From the NCBI GenBank assembly GCA_905215965.1, contig CAJMSD010000012.1, positions 12,578 to 76,577 of the forward strand: a stretch of DNA of 64,000 nucleotides. The letters run 5' to 3'. Origin of the DNA: an uncultured bacterium. Lineage in GTDB: Bacteria > Bacillota > Clostridia > Oscillospirales > Ruminococcaceae. The position numbers and the translations under genes were made by a program. Positions 44,032-52,974 of the stretch are shown here, piece after piece; position 1 is the stretch's first letter, and every line of letters begins with the position of its first letter. The notes under the pieces were generated by a model. The model ran no database searches. It saw nothing but the letters and a program-made list of their open reading frames with translations, and was not told the DNA's origin.

Positions 44032-44816
44032 CAGAAAATCACCGCTCCTCCCTTTGTTTCTACTGGTGCGACACCGAGAAGATAGTCTCTGCCGCGAATG
44101 TAATCGCCAAGATAATTATGAACCGTTTTGTCGGCTATCACCGGGCGGTTATTGTCCTGACTAAGGTGTCCGAGAATAAAATGAGTTGTTCCCCGTTCAA
44201 TGAGCTTGCCGACCTGAACGGCGCAGTCGTCGTTTGAAAGATGACCGTTATCCGAGAGTATGCGCTCCTTGAGATACAGTGGATATCCGCCTGTTCTAAG
44301 CATATTTTCGTCATAATTAGATTCCAGAAGCACAAGGCGGCAGCCTGTCAGAGCTTCGTCCACTTCGCTTGTAACGTGTCCCAGATCGGTACACACGGCG
44401 CAGTACCTTTCGTCCTTTGTATGTATCCTGTATCCGCAGCTTTGTATCGTATCGTGCGGAGTATTGAAGCAGCAAACCTCCATCTCCGCACAAGCTATCG
44501 TTTTCCCGGAAATATCGACAATATGAGAAGCCGCAGAAATTTTATCGCTGTCGGCAAGCCTTTGCAGAGTTCGCTTCTGACCGTAAACCGGACAGCCGGT
44601 CTTATTTGTAAGCATTTTCAAACCGCTTACATGATCGCTGTGTTCATGCGTGATAAACACGGCTCTGACAGCTTCGAGCGGTATTCCGTTGACCGAAAGC
44701 GCAGCCGAAAGTCTTTTGAAGCTTACTCCGCAGTCGATCAATATTCCCTCGTTTTCATCGCCGATAAATGTAGAGTTTCCCTTACTTGAACTGAAAAGGG
44801 GATAAATTCTTGCCAT
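44031..44816 (-). CDS. walJ: MBL-fold metallo-hydrolase, WalJ/YycJ family
   Basis: 261 residues. Metallo-beta-lactamase fold with HEHSDH near residue 58, a downstream His in FNTPHDT and Asp in CTDLGH, and HFILGHLSQDNN near the end. Start YPLFSSSKGNSTFIGDENEG is typical for YycJ/WalJ, a 5'-3' exonuclease-like family member usually linked to WalKR; here it neighbours rlmH, as often in Firmicutes. SD AAGGAAGG. 27 bases after cysS. Confidence 0.88.
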   Translation of the reverse strand: MARIYPLFSSSKGNSTFIGDENEGILIDCGVSFKRLSAALSVNGIPLEAVRAVFITHEHSDHVSGLKMLTNKTGCPVYGQKRTLQRLADSDKISAASHIVDISGKTIACAEMEVCCFNTPHDTIQSCGYRIHTKDERYCAVCTDLGHVTSEVDEALTGCRLVLLESNYDENMLRTGGYPLYLKERILSDNGHLSNDDCAVQVGKLIERGTTHFILGHLSQDNNRPVIADKTVHNYLGDYIRGRDYLLGVAPVETKGGAVIF

Positions 44817-44843
44817 GTATTTCCTTCCTTGCTTTTAAGACTG

Positions 44844-46262
44844 TTAGATTTTATTTATCTCGGTGCCCTGACGGGTTTCCTTCACCTCATAGCCGAGCGC
44901 GCTGATCTTATCACGCAGCTCGTCTGCAAGAGCAAAATTCTTTTCTTTTCTTGCTGCTTTACGCTGTTCAACAAGCGCCAGAACTTCATTCGGGATCTCG
45001 GACTTTGCTTCGTCTGCGGAGTTCAGGGATTTTTTCGCCGTTTCAATAAGATCAAGTCCCAGAACCTTATCGAACTCTCCGAGCAGCGCAAGCTTTGTAG
45101 CGGCATTTGCGCCGGATTTCAGCACATCGTAGACTGCGGTAATTGCAAGGGACGTATTAAGATCGTTGTCAAGAGCGTCCATAAACGCTTTCATAAGGCG
45201 ATCGTATTCAGCGCTGTCGATCTCTCCGCTGCCGTCAACGGTAAGAGGAGCAATTTTTGCGATCATTTTATTGAACGTTACAACGGCATTATCAAGATTT
45301 TCCCATGAAAATACCAGAGACTTTCTGTAATGTGAAAGAAGGCAGAAATATCTGTAAACCAACGGATTATAGCCCTTTTCTTCAAGAAGAGACACCGTAA
45401 GGAATTCTCCCTTGGACTTACTCATTTTTCCGCTGTTCGTATTAAGGTGAAGCACATGGAACCAGTAATTGCACCATTCATGGCCAAGATACGCCTCGCT
45501 CTGAGCTATTTCGTTTGTGTGATGCGGAAAAGCGTTGTCGATTCCTCCGCAATGAATATCAAGATATTCGCCGAGATGCTTCATGCTGATGCAGGAGCAC
45601 TCAATATGCCAGCCGGGATAACCTACTCCCCAAGGACTTTCCCATTTAAGCTCCTGATCGTCAAATTTTGATTTGGTGAACCATAAAACGAAATCGGCTT
45701 TATTCCGCTTATTTGAGTCCTCCTCAACACCCTCACGAACGCCGACGGCAAGATCCTCTTCCTTGAAATCGTTGAAAACGTAATATTTTTCAAGCTTTGA
45801 GGTATCGAAATAAATATTTCCTCCTGCCTCGTAAGCAAAGCCTTTTTCGATCAGGCTTTCGATCACACGAATAAAATCACTGATGCACGATGTCGCAGGC
45901 TCTACGACATCGGGAGTTTTAATATTAAGCTTTTTGCAGTCGGCAAAAAAAGCGTCCGTATAGAATTTTGCGATCTCCATAACGGTCTTATGCTCGCGCT
46001 TTGCGCCTTTAAGCATTTTATCGTCGCCTGTATCGCCGTCGCTTGTGAGATGACCTACATCGGTGATATTCATTACTCTTTTCACGTCGAGTCCCGTAAA
46101 GCGGAGGTATTTCTCCAGAATGTCCTCCATAATGTAGCTGCGGAGGTTTCCTATATGCGCGTAATGATACACGGTAGGGCCGCAGGTATACATACTTACC
46201 TTTCCAGCCTCACGGGGGATAAATTCTTCCTTTTTGTGCGTTAAAGTATTATAAAGCTGCAT
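44844..46262 (-). CDS. cysS: Cysteinyl-tRNA synthetase
   Basis: 472 residues. Class I synthetase with the zinc ligand in YTCGPTVYHYAHIGNLRSYI (which also holds the HIGH-like HIGN), WHIECSCISMKHLG, HTNEIAQSEA, and KMSKS in SGKMSKSKGEFLTV. C-terminal anticodon domain and Ala/Lys-rich end. SD AAAGGAA. Cotranscribed with cysE 17 bases upstream, under a Cys T-box. Confidence 0.97.
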   Translation of the reverse strand: MQLYNTLTHKKEEFIPREAGKVSMYTCGPTVYHYAHIGNLRSYIMEDILEKYLRFTGLDVKRVMNITDVGHLTSDGDTGDDKMLKGAKREHKTVMEIAKFYTDAFFADCKKLNIKTPDVVEPATSCISDFIRVIESLIEKGFAYEAGGNIYFDTSKLEKYYVFNDFKEEDLAVGVREGVEEDSNKRNKADFVLWFTKSKFDDQELKWESPWGVGYPGWHIECSCISMKHLGEYLDIHCGGIDNAFPHHTNEIAQSEAYLGHEWCNYWFHVLHLNTNSGKMSKSKGEFLTVSLLEEKGYNPLVYRYFCLLSHYRKSLVFSWENLDNAVVTFNKMIAKIAPLTVDGSGEIDSAEYDRLMKAFMDALDNDLNTSLAITAVYDVLKSGANAATKLALLGEFDKVLGLDLIETAKKSLNSADEAKSEIPNEVLALVEQRKAARKEKNFALADELRDKISALGYEVKETRQGTEINKI

Positions 46263-46279
46263 AATACATTTCCTTTCAG

Positions 46280-46933
46280 TTATTTATTTTCAAGTTCCTT
46301 GATTTTCTTATTCATACGTTCAAGCTCTATGCGCATATGACAAAGCTCCTGTGAAACAGGGTCGGGAATATGGATCTGGTCAATATCCTGAGTAACCTTG
46401 CATTCGTGAACTCTTTCTCCCCTGCGCTTTACTATTCTTGCAGGGACTCCGACCGCGGTACAGTCGTCGGGAATAGCGTTAAGAACCACGGCGTTCGCTG
46501 CTATCTTAACATTGCTCCCTACCGTAAACGGGCCGAGCACCTTTGCTCCTGCGCCCACAAGGACGTTGTCGCCGAGAGTCGGGTGACGCTTTCCCTTATC
46601 CTTGCCTGTTCCTCCGAGAGTCACTCCCTGATATAAAAGGCAGTTATCTCCGATAACTGCGGTCTCGCCGATCACAACTCCCATGCCGTGATCTATAAAC
46701 AATCCCTTGCCTATTGTAGCTCCCGGGTGAATCTCTATTCCTGTTTTATTTCTTGCGTGCTGAGAGATAATCCTTGCAACGGTAAACATACCGTGTCTGT
46801 AAAACCAATTTGCTCTGCGGTAGCTTCTCAAAGCCTTCAGGCTCGGATACGTCATAAAGATCTCGAAAGAGCTTCTCGCCGCAGGATCGCGCTCCTTTAT
46901 CAGAGCGATATCTTGTTTAAGCTGTCTGAACAT
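46280..46933 (-). CDS. cysE: Serine O-acetyltransferase
   Basis: 217 residues from the ATG at 46933, chosen because it follows the T-box terminator, has GAAAGGAAG and gives the family start; the frame stays open upstream through the leader but that part is not protein-like. Left-handed beta-helix hexapeptide repeats (HPGATIGKGLFIDHGMGVVI, GDNCLLYQGVTLGGTGKDKG, VLVGAGAKVLGPFTVG). Makes O-acetylserine, the first step of cysteine synthesis. The CysE C-terminus is longer than usual, with a coiled-coil (MRIELERMNKKIKELENK). Confidence 0.95.
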   Translation of the reverse strand: MFRQLKQDIALIKERDPAARSSFEIFMTYPSLKALRSYRRANWFYRHGMFTVARIISQHARNKTGIEIHPGATIGKGLFIDHGMGVVIGETAVIGDNCLLYQGVTLGGTGKDKGKRHPTLGDNVLVGAGAKVLGPFTVGSNVKIAANAVVLNAIPDDCTAVGVPARIVKRRGERVHECKVTQDIDQIHIPDPVSQELCHMRIELERMNKKIKELENK

Positions 46934-46950
46934 TACGTTCTTCCTTTCAA

Positions 46951-47200
46951 AAAAATAACGCCCCGAGGACAATTTCCTCAGAGGCGTATGTACGCGGTTC
47001 CACTCCGATTTATAGCTCAAATCCCGTAACGAGGGGCAAACGTCGGAGAATACTGTTATCTGCACAGCGCGGATAGCGTTATGCGGAAATTTCCTCACCG
47101 AAGCTGACAATTGCACTTCACTGTTTCCGTCTGCGCCGTTGCACCACCCGACGCTCTCTGAAAGACCGCAAAACAGCTACTCTAATTGCTGCGCTTTTCT
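46951..47200 (-). promoter_or_regulatory. T-box leader (cysteine) for cysE-cysS
   Basis: T-box core GTGGAACCGCG (minus, about 46992-47003), AGAGAGCGTCGGGTGGTGC stem I apical part, specifier TGC (Cys) at 47115-47113 in GAAGTGCAA context, and terminator ACGCCTC-GAGGA / TCCTC-GGGGCGT followed by TATTTTTTT at 46951-46993. Uncharged tRNA-Cys should allow read-through into cysE. Confidence 0.93.
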
Positions 47201-47206
47201 TTTATT

Positions 47207-47235
47207 ATTATATGCGATTTGAAAAAATTTGTCAA
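47207..47235 (-). promoter_or_regulatory. Consensus promoter of the cys T-box transcript
   Basis: Minus strand TTGACA (47235-47230), 17 bases, TATAAT (47212-47207). Both hexamers perfect. Confidence 0.9.
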
Positions 47236-47263
47236 GGATATTTTCCCGAAACTTCTTCCCAGG

Positions 47264-48526
47264 CTATTCCTCACCGCCGTTCTCCTCCGGACTATCGGAG
47301 ACCTCAAGCAGGATCTTTTCAACCGTCTGCTCATTGACGGAAAGAATTTTTATATTGAAGATGCCTGCGCTTCCCGTTTCTCCGGCGTCGGGGATATGCT
47401 CGATAACGTCTGTTGCCCAGCCGCCAACCGTTGTGCAGGAGGTTTCGATAAAGTTATCGTCGATTCCGAGCTTTTCAAGCATATCGTCGATATTCATATC
47501 GCCTGCGACCTCGTAAAGATTATCGTCCAGCTTGATAATGCTTGTTACTATCTCGTCGTCCTCGTCATAGATCTCGCCGACAAGCTCCTCGATTATGTCC
47601 TCAAGGGTGATGATACCCTTAGTTCCGCCATACTGGTCGGTCACAACGGCAAGATGCACCTTTGAACGCTGCATATCTCTCAAAGCCTGACTTATCAGCT
47701 TGCTTTCGGCAATATGCGGAACCTCCTGAATGATCGTGCTTATGTCGTTTCCGCCCTCCGCAAGCATTTTAAAAAACGCCTTATTCGTGATAATACCGAT
47801 AATATCGTCAAGGCTTTTCTCATAAACGGGTAGTCTTGAATAAAGCTCGCTGTTGAATATCTCCTTTATTTCATCGATAGTTGAACAGAGGTCGATTCCA
47901 ATGACCTTTACTCGAGGAATAAGTATTTCGTCAACAGTGATATCGTCGAATTCAAGGGCGCTTTTAACGAGATCGCTTTCCTGCTCCTCAATGACGCCCT
48001 GTTCTTCGATCTCGTCTATCATATATTTAAGCTCGTCCTCGGTCACGCTTGGAGAATTATCCTCCTTTGAAATAAGCGACGCCAGCATATTGAAGAACTT
48101 GACCGCCGGCTTGAATACAGTTACAAGCACGCAAAGCGGAGACGCAAATACAAGAGCAAGCTTTTCGGCATTTTTCTTGGCATAGGATTTAGGCAAGACC
48201 TCGCAGAAAATAAGAACAAGGATCGTTATAACCACGGTCGAGATGACCGCGCCGTTTTTCGGAAAAAAGTGAATGAATATAAGAGTGCTGACCGACGATG
48301 TGGCGATATTAACGATATTGTTTCCGATAAGAACAGCCGTAAGGACCTCGTCAAATTTATTTGCAAGCTCCAAAGCCTTAGCCGCACGTTTATCGCCCTG
48401 CGCCTCATAATTTTTCAGTCTGAGTTTGTTTACGCTTGAATAAGCGGTTTCAGTGCTTGAAAAAAGCGCTGAAAATATCATCATAATTACAACTAATATT
48501 ATTTTCCCTATGTCTGTATTGTCCAT
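47264..48526 (-). CDS. CNNM/CorC-HlyC family membrane protein
   Basis: 420 residues: DUF21 transmembrane domain (~1-190, with helices such as IILVVIMMIFSALFSSTETA), two CBS domains (~205-330, including IPRVKVIGIDLCSTIDEI and KVHLAVVTDQYGGTKGIITL) and a C-terminal CorC_HlyC domain (~345-420). Members are Mg2+ transporters or Mg2+ homeostasis factors, earlier annotated as hemolysins. Lies 58 bases downstream of tcdA on the same strand, plausibly cotranscribed. Confidence 0.9.
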   Translation of the reverse strand: MDNTDIGKIILVVIMMIFSALFSSTETAYSSVNKLRLKNYEAQGDKRAAKALELANKFDEVLTAVLIGNNIVNIATSSVSTLIFIHFFPKNGAVISTVVITILVLIFCEVLPKSYAKKNAEKLALVFASPLCVLVTVFKPAVKFFNMLASLISKEDNSPSVTEDELKYMIDEIEEQGVIEEQESDLVKSALEFDDITVDEILIPRVKVIGIDLCSTIDEIKEIFNSELYSRLPVYEKSLDDIIGIITNKAFFKMLAEGGNDISTIIQEVPHIAESKLISQALRDMQRSKVHLAVVTDQYGGTKGIITLEDIIEELVGEIYDEDDEIVTSIIKLDDNLYEVAGDMNIDDMLEKLGIDDNFIETSCTTVGGWATDVIEHIPDAGETGSAGIFNIKILSVNEQTVEKILLEVSDSPEENGGEE

Positions 48527-48584
48527 AATTAACCTTTCTTCAGGCAGTACCGCGCTGACATATCGCGCAGCATTGCCATAATAT

Positions 48585-49283
48585 TTATCTGAGCTGTCCG
48601 GAAACGATCTGACCTGCCATTAAAAGCCCCGCAACAGGCGGAACGAATGACATACTCCCAATAGTTTTTCGGCGGGATCCGTCTTCACAGCTCTGCGCCT
48701 TATGCTCGGCAGGCTGTTCGGTAGAGTATACAACGGAATGGTGAATGATCCCTCTCTTGCGAAGCTCGACGCGCATCACCTTTGCAAGCGGACAGACCGA
48801 TGTTTTACTGATATCGGTAACGACAAGCTTTGTAGGATCGAGCTTGTTTCCCGTGCCCATGCTTGAAATTATATTTACTCCTGCCTTATGAGCGTTTTCC
48901 ACAAGAGACAGCTTAGAAGTTACGCTGTCGATAGCGTCCGCTATCCAGTCAAATTGCGGCAGATCTATCTCCGTGCCCGTATAAAAGCAATCGAACGTAT
49001 TCACGCGGCACATTGGATTTATATCGAGTATCCTCTGCTTTGCCGCTTCTACCTTTTTCATGCCGACAGTTGAATGGAGCGCGATTATCTGCCGATTTAT
49101 ATTTGTGATATTAACAGTATCGTTGTCGATAAGAGTTATTTCTCCTATTCCTGCACGAGCAAGAGCTTCGGCGGTATACGAGCCTACTCCTCCTACGCCG
49201 AAAACGGCAGCATGAGTATTTTTAAGCTTTTCAAAGCCGTCTTCGCCGATGAGAAGAATTTCTCTTGAAAATTCATTAAGCAT
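48585..49283 (-). CDS. tcdA: tRNA threonylcarbamoyladenosine dehydratase
   Basis: 232 residues. ThiF/E1-like fold with ATP motif AVFGVGGVGSYTAEALARAG, LIDNDTVNITNINRQ, and CPLAKVMRVELRKRGI. TcdA converts t6A37 to the cyclic ct6A37, acting after TsaD, whose gene is also in this window (6127). Starts 3 bases after rodA. Slightly shorter than E. coli TcdA at the C-terminus, within the range of Firmicutes homologues. Confidence 0.9.
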   Translation of the reverse strand: MLNEFSREILLIGEDGFEKLKNTHAAVFGVGGVGSYTAEALARAGIGEITLIDNDTVNITNINRQIIALHSTVGMKKVEAAKQRILDINPMCRVNTFDCFYTGTEIDLPQFDWIADAIDSVTSKLSLVENAHKAGVNIISSMGTGNKLDPTKLVVTDISKTSVCPLAKVMRVELRKRGIIHHSVVYSTEQPAEHKAQSCEDGSRRKTIGSMSFVPPVAGLLMAGQIVSGQLR

Positions 49284-49286
49284 ATA

Positions 49287-50441
49287 TCAATCCTTGTCGT
49301 CGTCATAGAATACATTATAGCTCATTGCGCGGTGGCTGTAAACGCTCAGGACAAGTCCTATCATGGCGTACATACTCACCATAGCCGTTCCGCCTGCGCT
49401 TATGAAAGGAAGAGGGACTCCGATAACAGGCAAAACCTTGAGAACCATTCCGATATTCATAATACAATGAGCAAACATAAGTCCAAATGCTCCCATGCAT
49501 ATAAAGCGTCCGAGACGATCGCGGGCAATACGGCTGTCGGCAAAAATTTTCAGGCAAATATATGCAAGGATTATGATAAGTCCTATCGAGCCTACATAGC
49601 CGAATACCTGACCTGCGTATGTGAAGATAAAATCGTTATGGATCTCGGGAACCGAGACATATTCAGAAGCTTCGCCGAAAAGTCCCTTTCCGAAAACGCC
49701 TCCGGAGCGAAGAGCTTCAAGTCCCAGATCCTGCTGATATTCGATACCCTCCGGATCCGTTCCCGGATGGAAAAGCACTAAAATACGATTTTTATGAAAG
49801 CTGCTGAGTAAAAAGAACCATACTACTGTAACTATTCCTGCGAGCACAAAAGGCGCAGCCGCGAGATATTTCCACGAAATGTCGGCGGAAATTATCATAA
49901 ACGCGAAAATAAACGCAAAAACTATAGCCGTACCGTAATCTCCCTGCAAGGCGATAAGTCCCACGGGAACAGCGCCGTGAATGCAAAGCAGCAGCATATG
50001 AAGCGGCTTGTTCATGTTCTCCTCGTCTCTGGAGAGATGATACGAAAATGTAAGTATAAACGACAGCTTCAGCACCTCGGAAGGCTGAAACTGGATAAAT
50101 CCAAGGTTGAGCCATGCTCTGTCGTCCGCGCCGTCACGCTGATATCCCAGCGCGGTAAACGTAAGTCCAACAAGTATCAGAGCCACAGGCGCATAGATAA
50201 ACCACAGCTTTACAAGCTTGCGGTAATTTATTACCGATATCACAAGTGCCAGAACGATTCCCATGCACATTGAAACAAGCTGAGTTTTCCAATAGCTTTC
50301 TCCGACCTTGTCAAGAACGCCGTTTTTGTAAATTGAATAGATAAGCACAGTTCCGATTATCGAGCAGAATGTTACTGCAAACAGCAATCCCTTGTCGAAA
50401 CTGAAACTGCTTTTACTTAGCTTTTTAAATGCCGATTTCAT
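49287..50441 (-). CDS. rodA: SEDS glycosyltransferase RodA
   Basis: 384 residues, about ten membrane helices. Peptidoglycan glycosyltransferase of the FtsW/RodA/SpoVE family, working with a class B PBP. Motifs: DDRAWLNLGFIQFQPSEVLK, VPEIHNDFIFTYAG (family catalytic Asp in HND) and GVPLPFISAGGTAMVSMYA. I choose RodA over FtsW because of PEIHNDFIF and the absence of division-cluster neighbours. SD AAGGAAGG. Followed by tcdA. Confidence 0.85.
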   Translation of the reverse strand: MKSAFKKLSKSSFSFDKGLLFAVTFCSIIGTVLIYSIYKNGVLDKVGESYWKTQLVSMCMGIVLALVISVINYRKLVKLWFIYAPVALILVGLTFTALGYQRDGADDRAWLNLGFIQFQPSEVLKLSFILTFSYHLSRDEENMNKPLHMLLLCIHGAVPVGLIALQGDYGTAIVFAFIFAFMIISADISWKYLAAAPFVLAGIVTVVWFFLLSSFHKNRILVLFHPGTDPEGIEYQQDLGLEALRSGGVFGKGLFGEASEYVSVPEIHNDFIFTYAGQVFGYVGSIGLIIILAYICLKIFADSRIARDRLGRFICMGAFGLMFAHCIMNIGMVLKVLPVIGVPLPFISAGGTAMVSMYAMIGLVLSVYSHRAMSYNVFYDDDKD

Positions 50442-50469
50442 TTTTACCTTCCTTATTCATGTATCTGCT

Positions 50470-50518
50470 GCGTTGAAAAAGCGAAAGCGTACTGACGCAT
50501 GGTTAGCTTTTACAACGC
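50470..50518. other. Long hairpin between yifB and rodA
   Basis: GCGTTGAAAAAGC pairs with GCTTTTACAACGC (one mismatch), with a small inner GCGT/ACGC stem. No T-run, so not a classic terminator. A CGGCAAA-A-TTTGCCG palindrome lies just to the right. Confidence 0.55.
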
Positions 50519-50574
50519 GGTAATCGGCAAAATTTGCCGAAAAGATTTGTGCAGGCTTCTATGAGAACGAGTTC

Positions 50575-52104
50575 TTATTCTTCCGACCAATATTTTCTGT
50601 CAAGGCTTCTGAACTGTGCAGCCGCGGAAATATGCGGACGCTTTATTACTTCGCTTCCGTCAAGGTCGGCAATTGTTCGCGCTACTTTAAGTATTTTATC
50701 GTAAGCTCTTGCGCTGAGTCCGAGCTTATCGAAAACGTCTTTCATAAGAGCAAGCGCTCCGTCGTCCATTACGCACGTTTCATGCAGAATATCCGGCGTT
50801 ATACGGGCGTTGCAGGTAACGGAGGTGTTTTTAAAGCGTTCAGCCTGAACGGCTCTTGCCGCAATTACTCTTTTTCTGATCTCTGCGGAGCTTTCCGCCT
50901 TTGACGAATCCGAAAGCTCGGAAAACTCTACGGGAGCGACCTCTATATGAAGATCGAAGCGGTCGAGCATCGGGCCGGAAATTTTCGAAAGATATCCCGT
51001 TACCTTTTTGGGCGGACAGATACATTTTTTCGTCGGGTGGCCGTAATATCCGCAGGGACAAGGATTCATCGCGCCAATAAGCATTATGGAGCACGGATAT
51101 GTTATCGTTCCCGAAGCTCGGGAAATAGTAACTTTATTGTCCTCCAGCGGCTGACGCAGCAGTTCAAGAGTTCTGCGGTCGAATTCCGCAAGCTCGTCAA
51201 GGAACAAAAGTCCGTTATGCGCAAGCGATACCTCTCCCGGACGCGGAACAGAACCGCCGCCGGCAAGACCTGCCGATGAAATGGTATGATGAGGAGACCG
51301 AAAGGGTCTTTTAACGATTATAGGATTTTTTCGGCTCAGCAGTCCCGAAATGGAATGAACCTTTGTAGTTTCAAGCGCTTCGTCAAAAGTAAGCGGCGGA
51401 AGTATCGACGGCATTCTTTTAGCAAGCATACTTTTGCCGCTTCCCGGAGAACCGATAAGAAGCGCATTGTGTCCGCCTGCCGCAGCAATTTCAAGAGCAT
51501 ATTTAGCAGTCTGCTGTCCCTTTACATCGGCAAAATCAAGAACCTCGTCGTATGCGGCTTCCGGCGGAACATAGTGTTCGCAGGGAGTAAGCGTTTCCTC
51601 GCCGCGGAAATGCTTCAATACGTCGGCGGCATTTTCGACGGCGTATATATCTATACCGGTTATTACCGACGCCTCCTCGGCATTTTCGGCAGGAACAAAC
51701 ACGCCTTTTATTCCTTGCTCGCGCGCAAGCATTACCATTGGCAGAACGCCGTTTACGGGACGTATGTCACCGTTGAGCGCGACCTCGCCGATAAAGGCAA
51801 AATTTTCAAGAGGAAGAAATATAATATTCATCGCTTTAAGTATCGCGGTCAAAATTGCAAGATCGTGCATCGAGCCGCTCTTTTTCGTATCGGCAGGAGC
51901 AAGATTGACCATTACCGAAGCGACCGGGAAATTTATACTGCAAGCTCTCAGCGCCGAGCGTATGCGCTCGCGGCTCTCTTTAACGACAAGATCCGGCAGT
52001 CCGATTATTTCAAACTGCGGGCTGCCCTTGCTGATATCTATTTCAACGTCAACCGGAAACGCATTAAGTCCGAAAAGTCCGAGACTTGAAATTTTTGCAT
52101 ACAA
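50575..52104 (-). CDS. yifB: YifB/ComM-type Mg-chelatase-like AAA+ ATPase
   Basis: 509 residues. N-terminal Lon-protease-like ChlI domain (~20-140), AAA+ module with P-loop IGSPGSGKSMLAKRM, Walker B LFLDELAEF, zinc-binding CPCGYYGHPTKKCICPPKKV, and C-terminal helical domain ending ISAAAQFRSLDRKYW. ComM-type helicases promote branch migration in natural transformation in other bacteria; the role in Clostridia is not settled. Preceded by a membrane-protein gene 17 bases upstream. Confidence 0.93.
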   Translation of the reverse strand: MYAKISSLGLFGLNAFPVDVEIDISKGSPQFEIIGLPDLVVKESRERIRSALRACSINFPVASVMVNLAPADTKKSGSMHDLAILTAILKAMNIIFLPLENFAFIGEVALNGDIRPVNGVLPMVMLAREQGIKGVFVPAENAEEASVITGIDIYAVENAADVLKHFRGEETLTPCEHYVPPEAAYDEVLDFADVKGQQTAKYALEIAAAGGHNALLIGSPGSGKSMLAKRMPSILPPLTFDEALETTKVHSISGLLSRKNPIIVKRPFRSPHHTISSAGLAGGGSVPRPGEVSLAHNGLLFLDELAEFDRRTLELLRQPLEDNKVTISRASGTITYPCSIMLIGAMNPCPCGYYGHPTKKCICPPKKVTGYLSKISGPMLDRFDLHIEVAPVEFSELSDSSKAESSAEIRKRVIAARAVQAERFKNTSVTCNARITPDILHETCVMDDGALALMKDVFDKLGLSARAYDKILKVARTIADLDGSEVIKRPHISAAAQFRSLDRKYWSEE

Positions 52105-52121
52105 TATCGGTCACTCCTTTG

Positions 52122-52745
52122 CTATATATCTTCCATTTTAAATTCGGAATCGTCTTTTCTTTCGCTTACAGCATTTTGAACGATCTCGGGTTCTGCCATT
52201 TGAGCGCCTTTGCTGTAATGCTTGCAGCCATGCAGTGCTTCGTATTCGGAATGCTCGTTCTGATACGTAAGACGTTCGTTAAAATCCGGAAACCCCTCGG
52301 TCAGACGGAGCTGATTATAATCAAAGCAAGCCATCGGAGTTTTCCACGAAAAAATAATTCCTGCCAGACTAAGGATCACGGTAAATACGTCCGACGCATT
52401 ACGGGAAAACGCGCAGGATATAAGCATTGCGCAATAAAGCACAAAAAGCAGCACATGACATATTTTATATTTACCAGTTCCCAGATAGGCAAGAAGCAGT
52501 ATCACAAAAACAATAAGAGTCTGAACTATATTCGCGGCTGGATCTCCTCCGTCGCCGATAAGATTCGGAATTATTGAAATTATACTGAAGCGGAAGGTCA
52601 TCCATGTCAATATCAGCAAAAGAACGCATATAACCGCTGATGCTCCGAAGCAGAGCTTTCCCGTGCGTTTTATTTCGTACATTCTTCCTGCACATACAGT
52701 ATAATGGCCGTGATTCGGAAGCTCCGTAAGCTTTGTGTTAATCAT
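52122..52745 (-). CDS. Membrane protein of unknown function
   Basis: 207 residues. Cytoplasmic N-terminus (~30 residues), four hydrophobic segments (AVICVLLLILTWMTFRFSII, IVQTLIVFVILLLAYLGTG, CHVLLFVLYCAMLISCAFS, DVFTVILSLAGIIFSWKT), then a charged C-terminal tail of ~70 residues. No family recognised. SD CAGGAGGATA. First gene before yifB, with promoter at 52841-52869. Confidence 0.78.
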   Translation of the reverse strand: MINTKLTELPNHGHYTVCAGRMYEIKRTGKLCFGASAVICVLLLILTWMTFRFSIISIIPNLIGDGGDPAANIVQTLIVFVILLLAYLGTGKYKICHVLLFVLYCAMLISCAFSRNASDVFTVILSLAGIIFSWKTPMACFDYNQLRLTEGFPDFNERLTYQNEHSEYEALHGCKHYSKGAQMAEPEIVQNAVSERKDDSEFKMEDI

Positions 52746-52840
52746 ATTTATCCTCCTGTCAGTTTAAAAAATGCTGACGATCGACAAGCTTTATCCCATA
52801 TATTTTCCCTGCGGAAAACTTCTTACATATACATATTGTT

Positions 52841-52869
52841 AGTATACCACTTTTATGAGGAAATGTAAA
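52841..52869 (-). promoter_or_regulatory. Promoter of the membrane protein-yifB genes
   Basis: Minus strand TTTACA (52869-52864), 17 bases, TATACT (52846-52841). Confidence 0.6.
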
Positions 52870-52908
52870 GGAAATATCGCATAAAAGCACAAATTGGAAT
52901 TTTAACAG

Positions 52909-52940
52909 AAAAACGCTCCCGAAAAGAAAGTTCAGGAGCG
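52909..52940 (-). terminator. Terminator of corA
   Basis: CGCTCCTGAA / TTCGGGAGCG stem (with one non-canonical pair), followed on the minus strand by TTTTTCTG. Confidence 0.8.
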
Positions 52941-52974
52941 ATATTTTCAGCATAATTTTTTTAAATGCGGTTTT

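Noticed and set aside
51286..52089. 267-codon plus-strand frame opposite yifB
   Set aside because: Shadow of yifB; Arg/Tyr/Ser-rich composition and no ribosome site.
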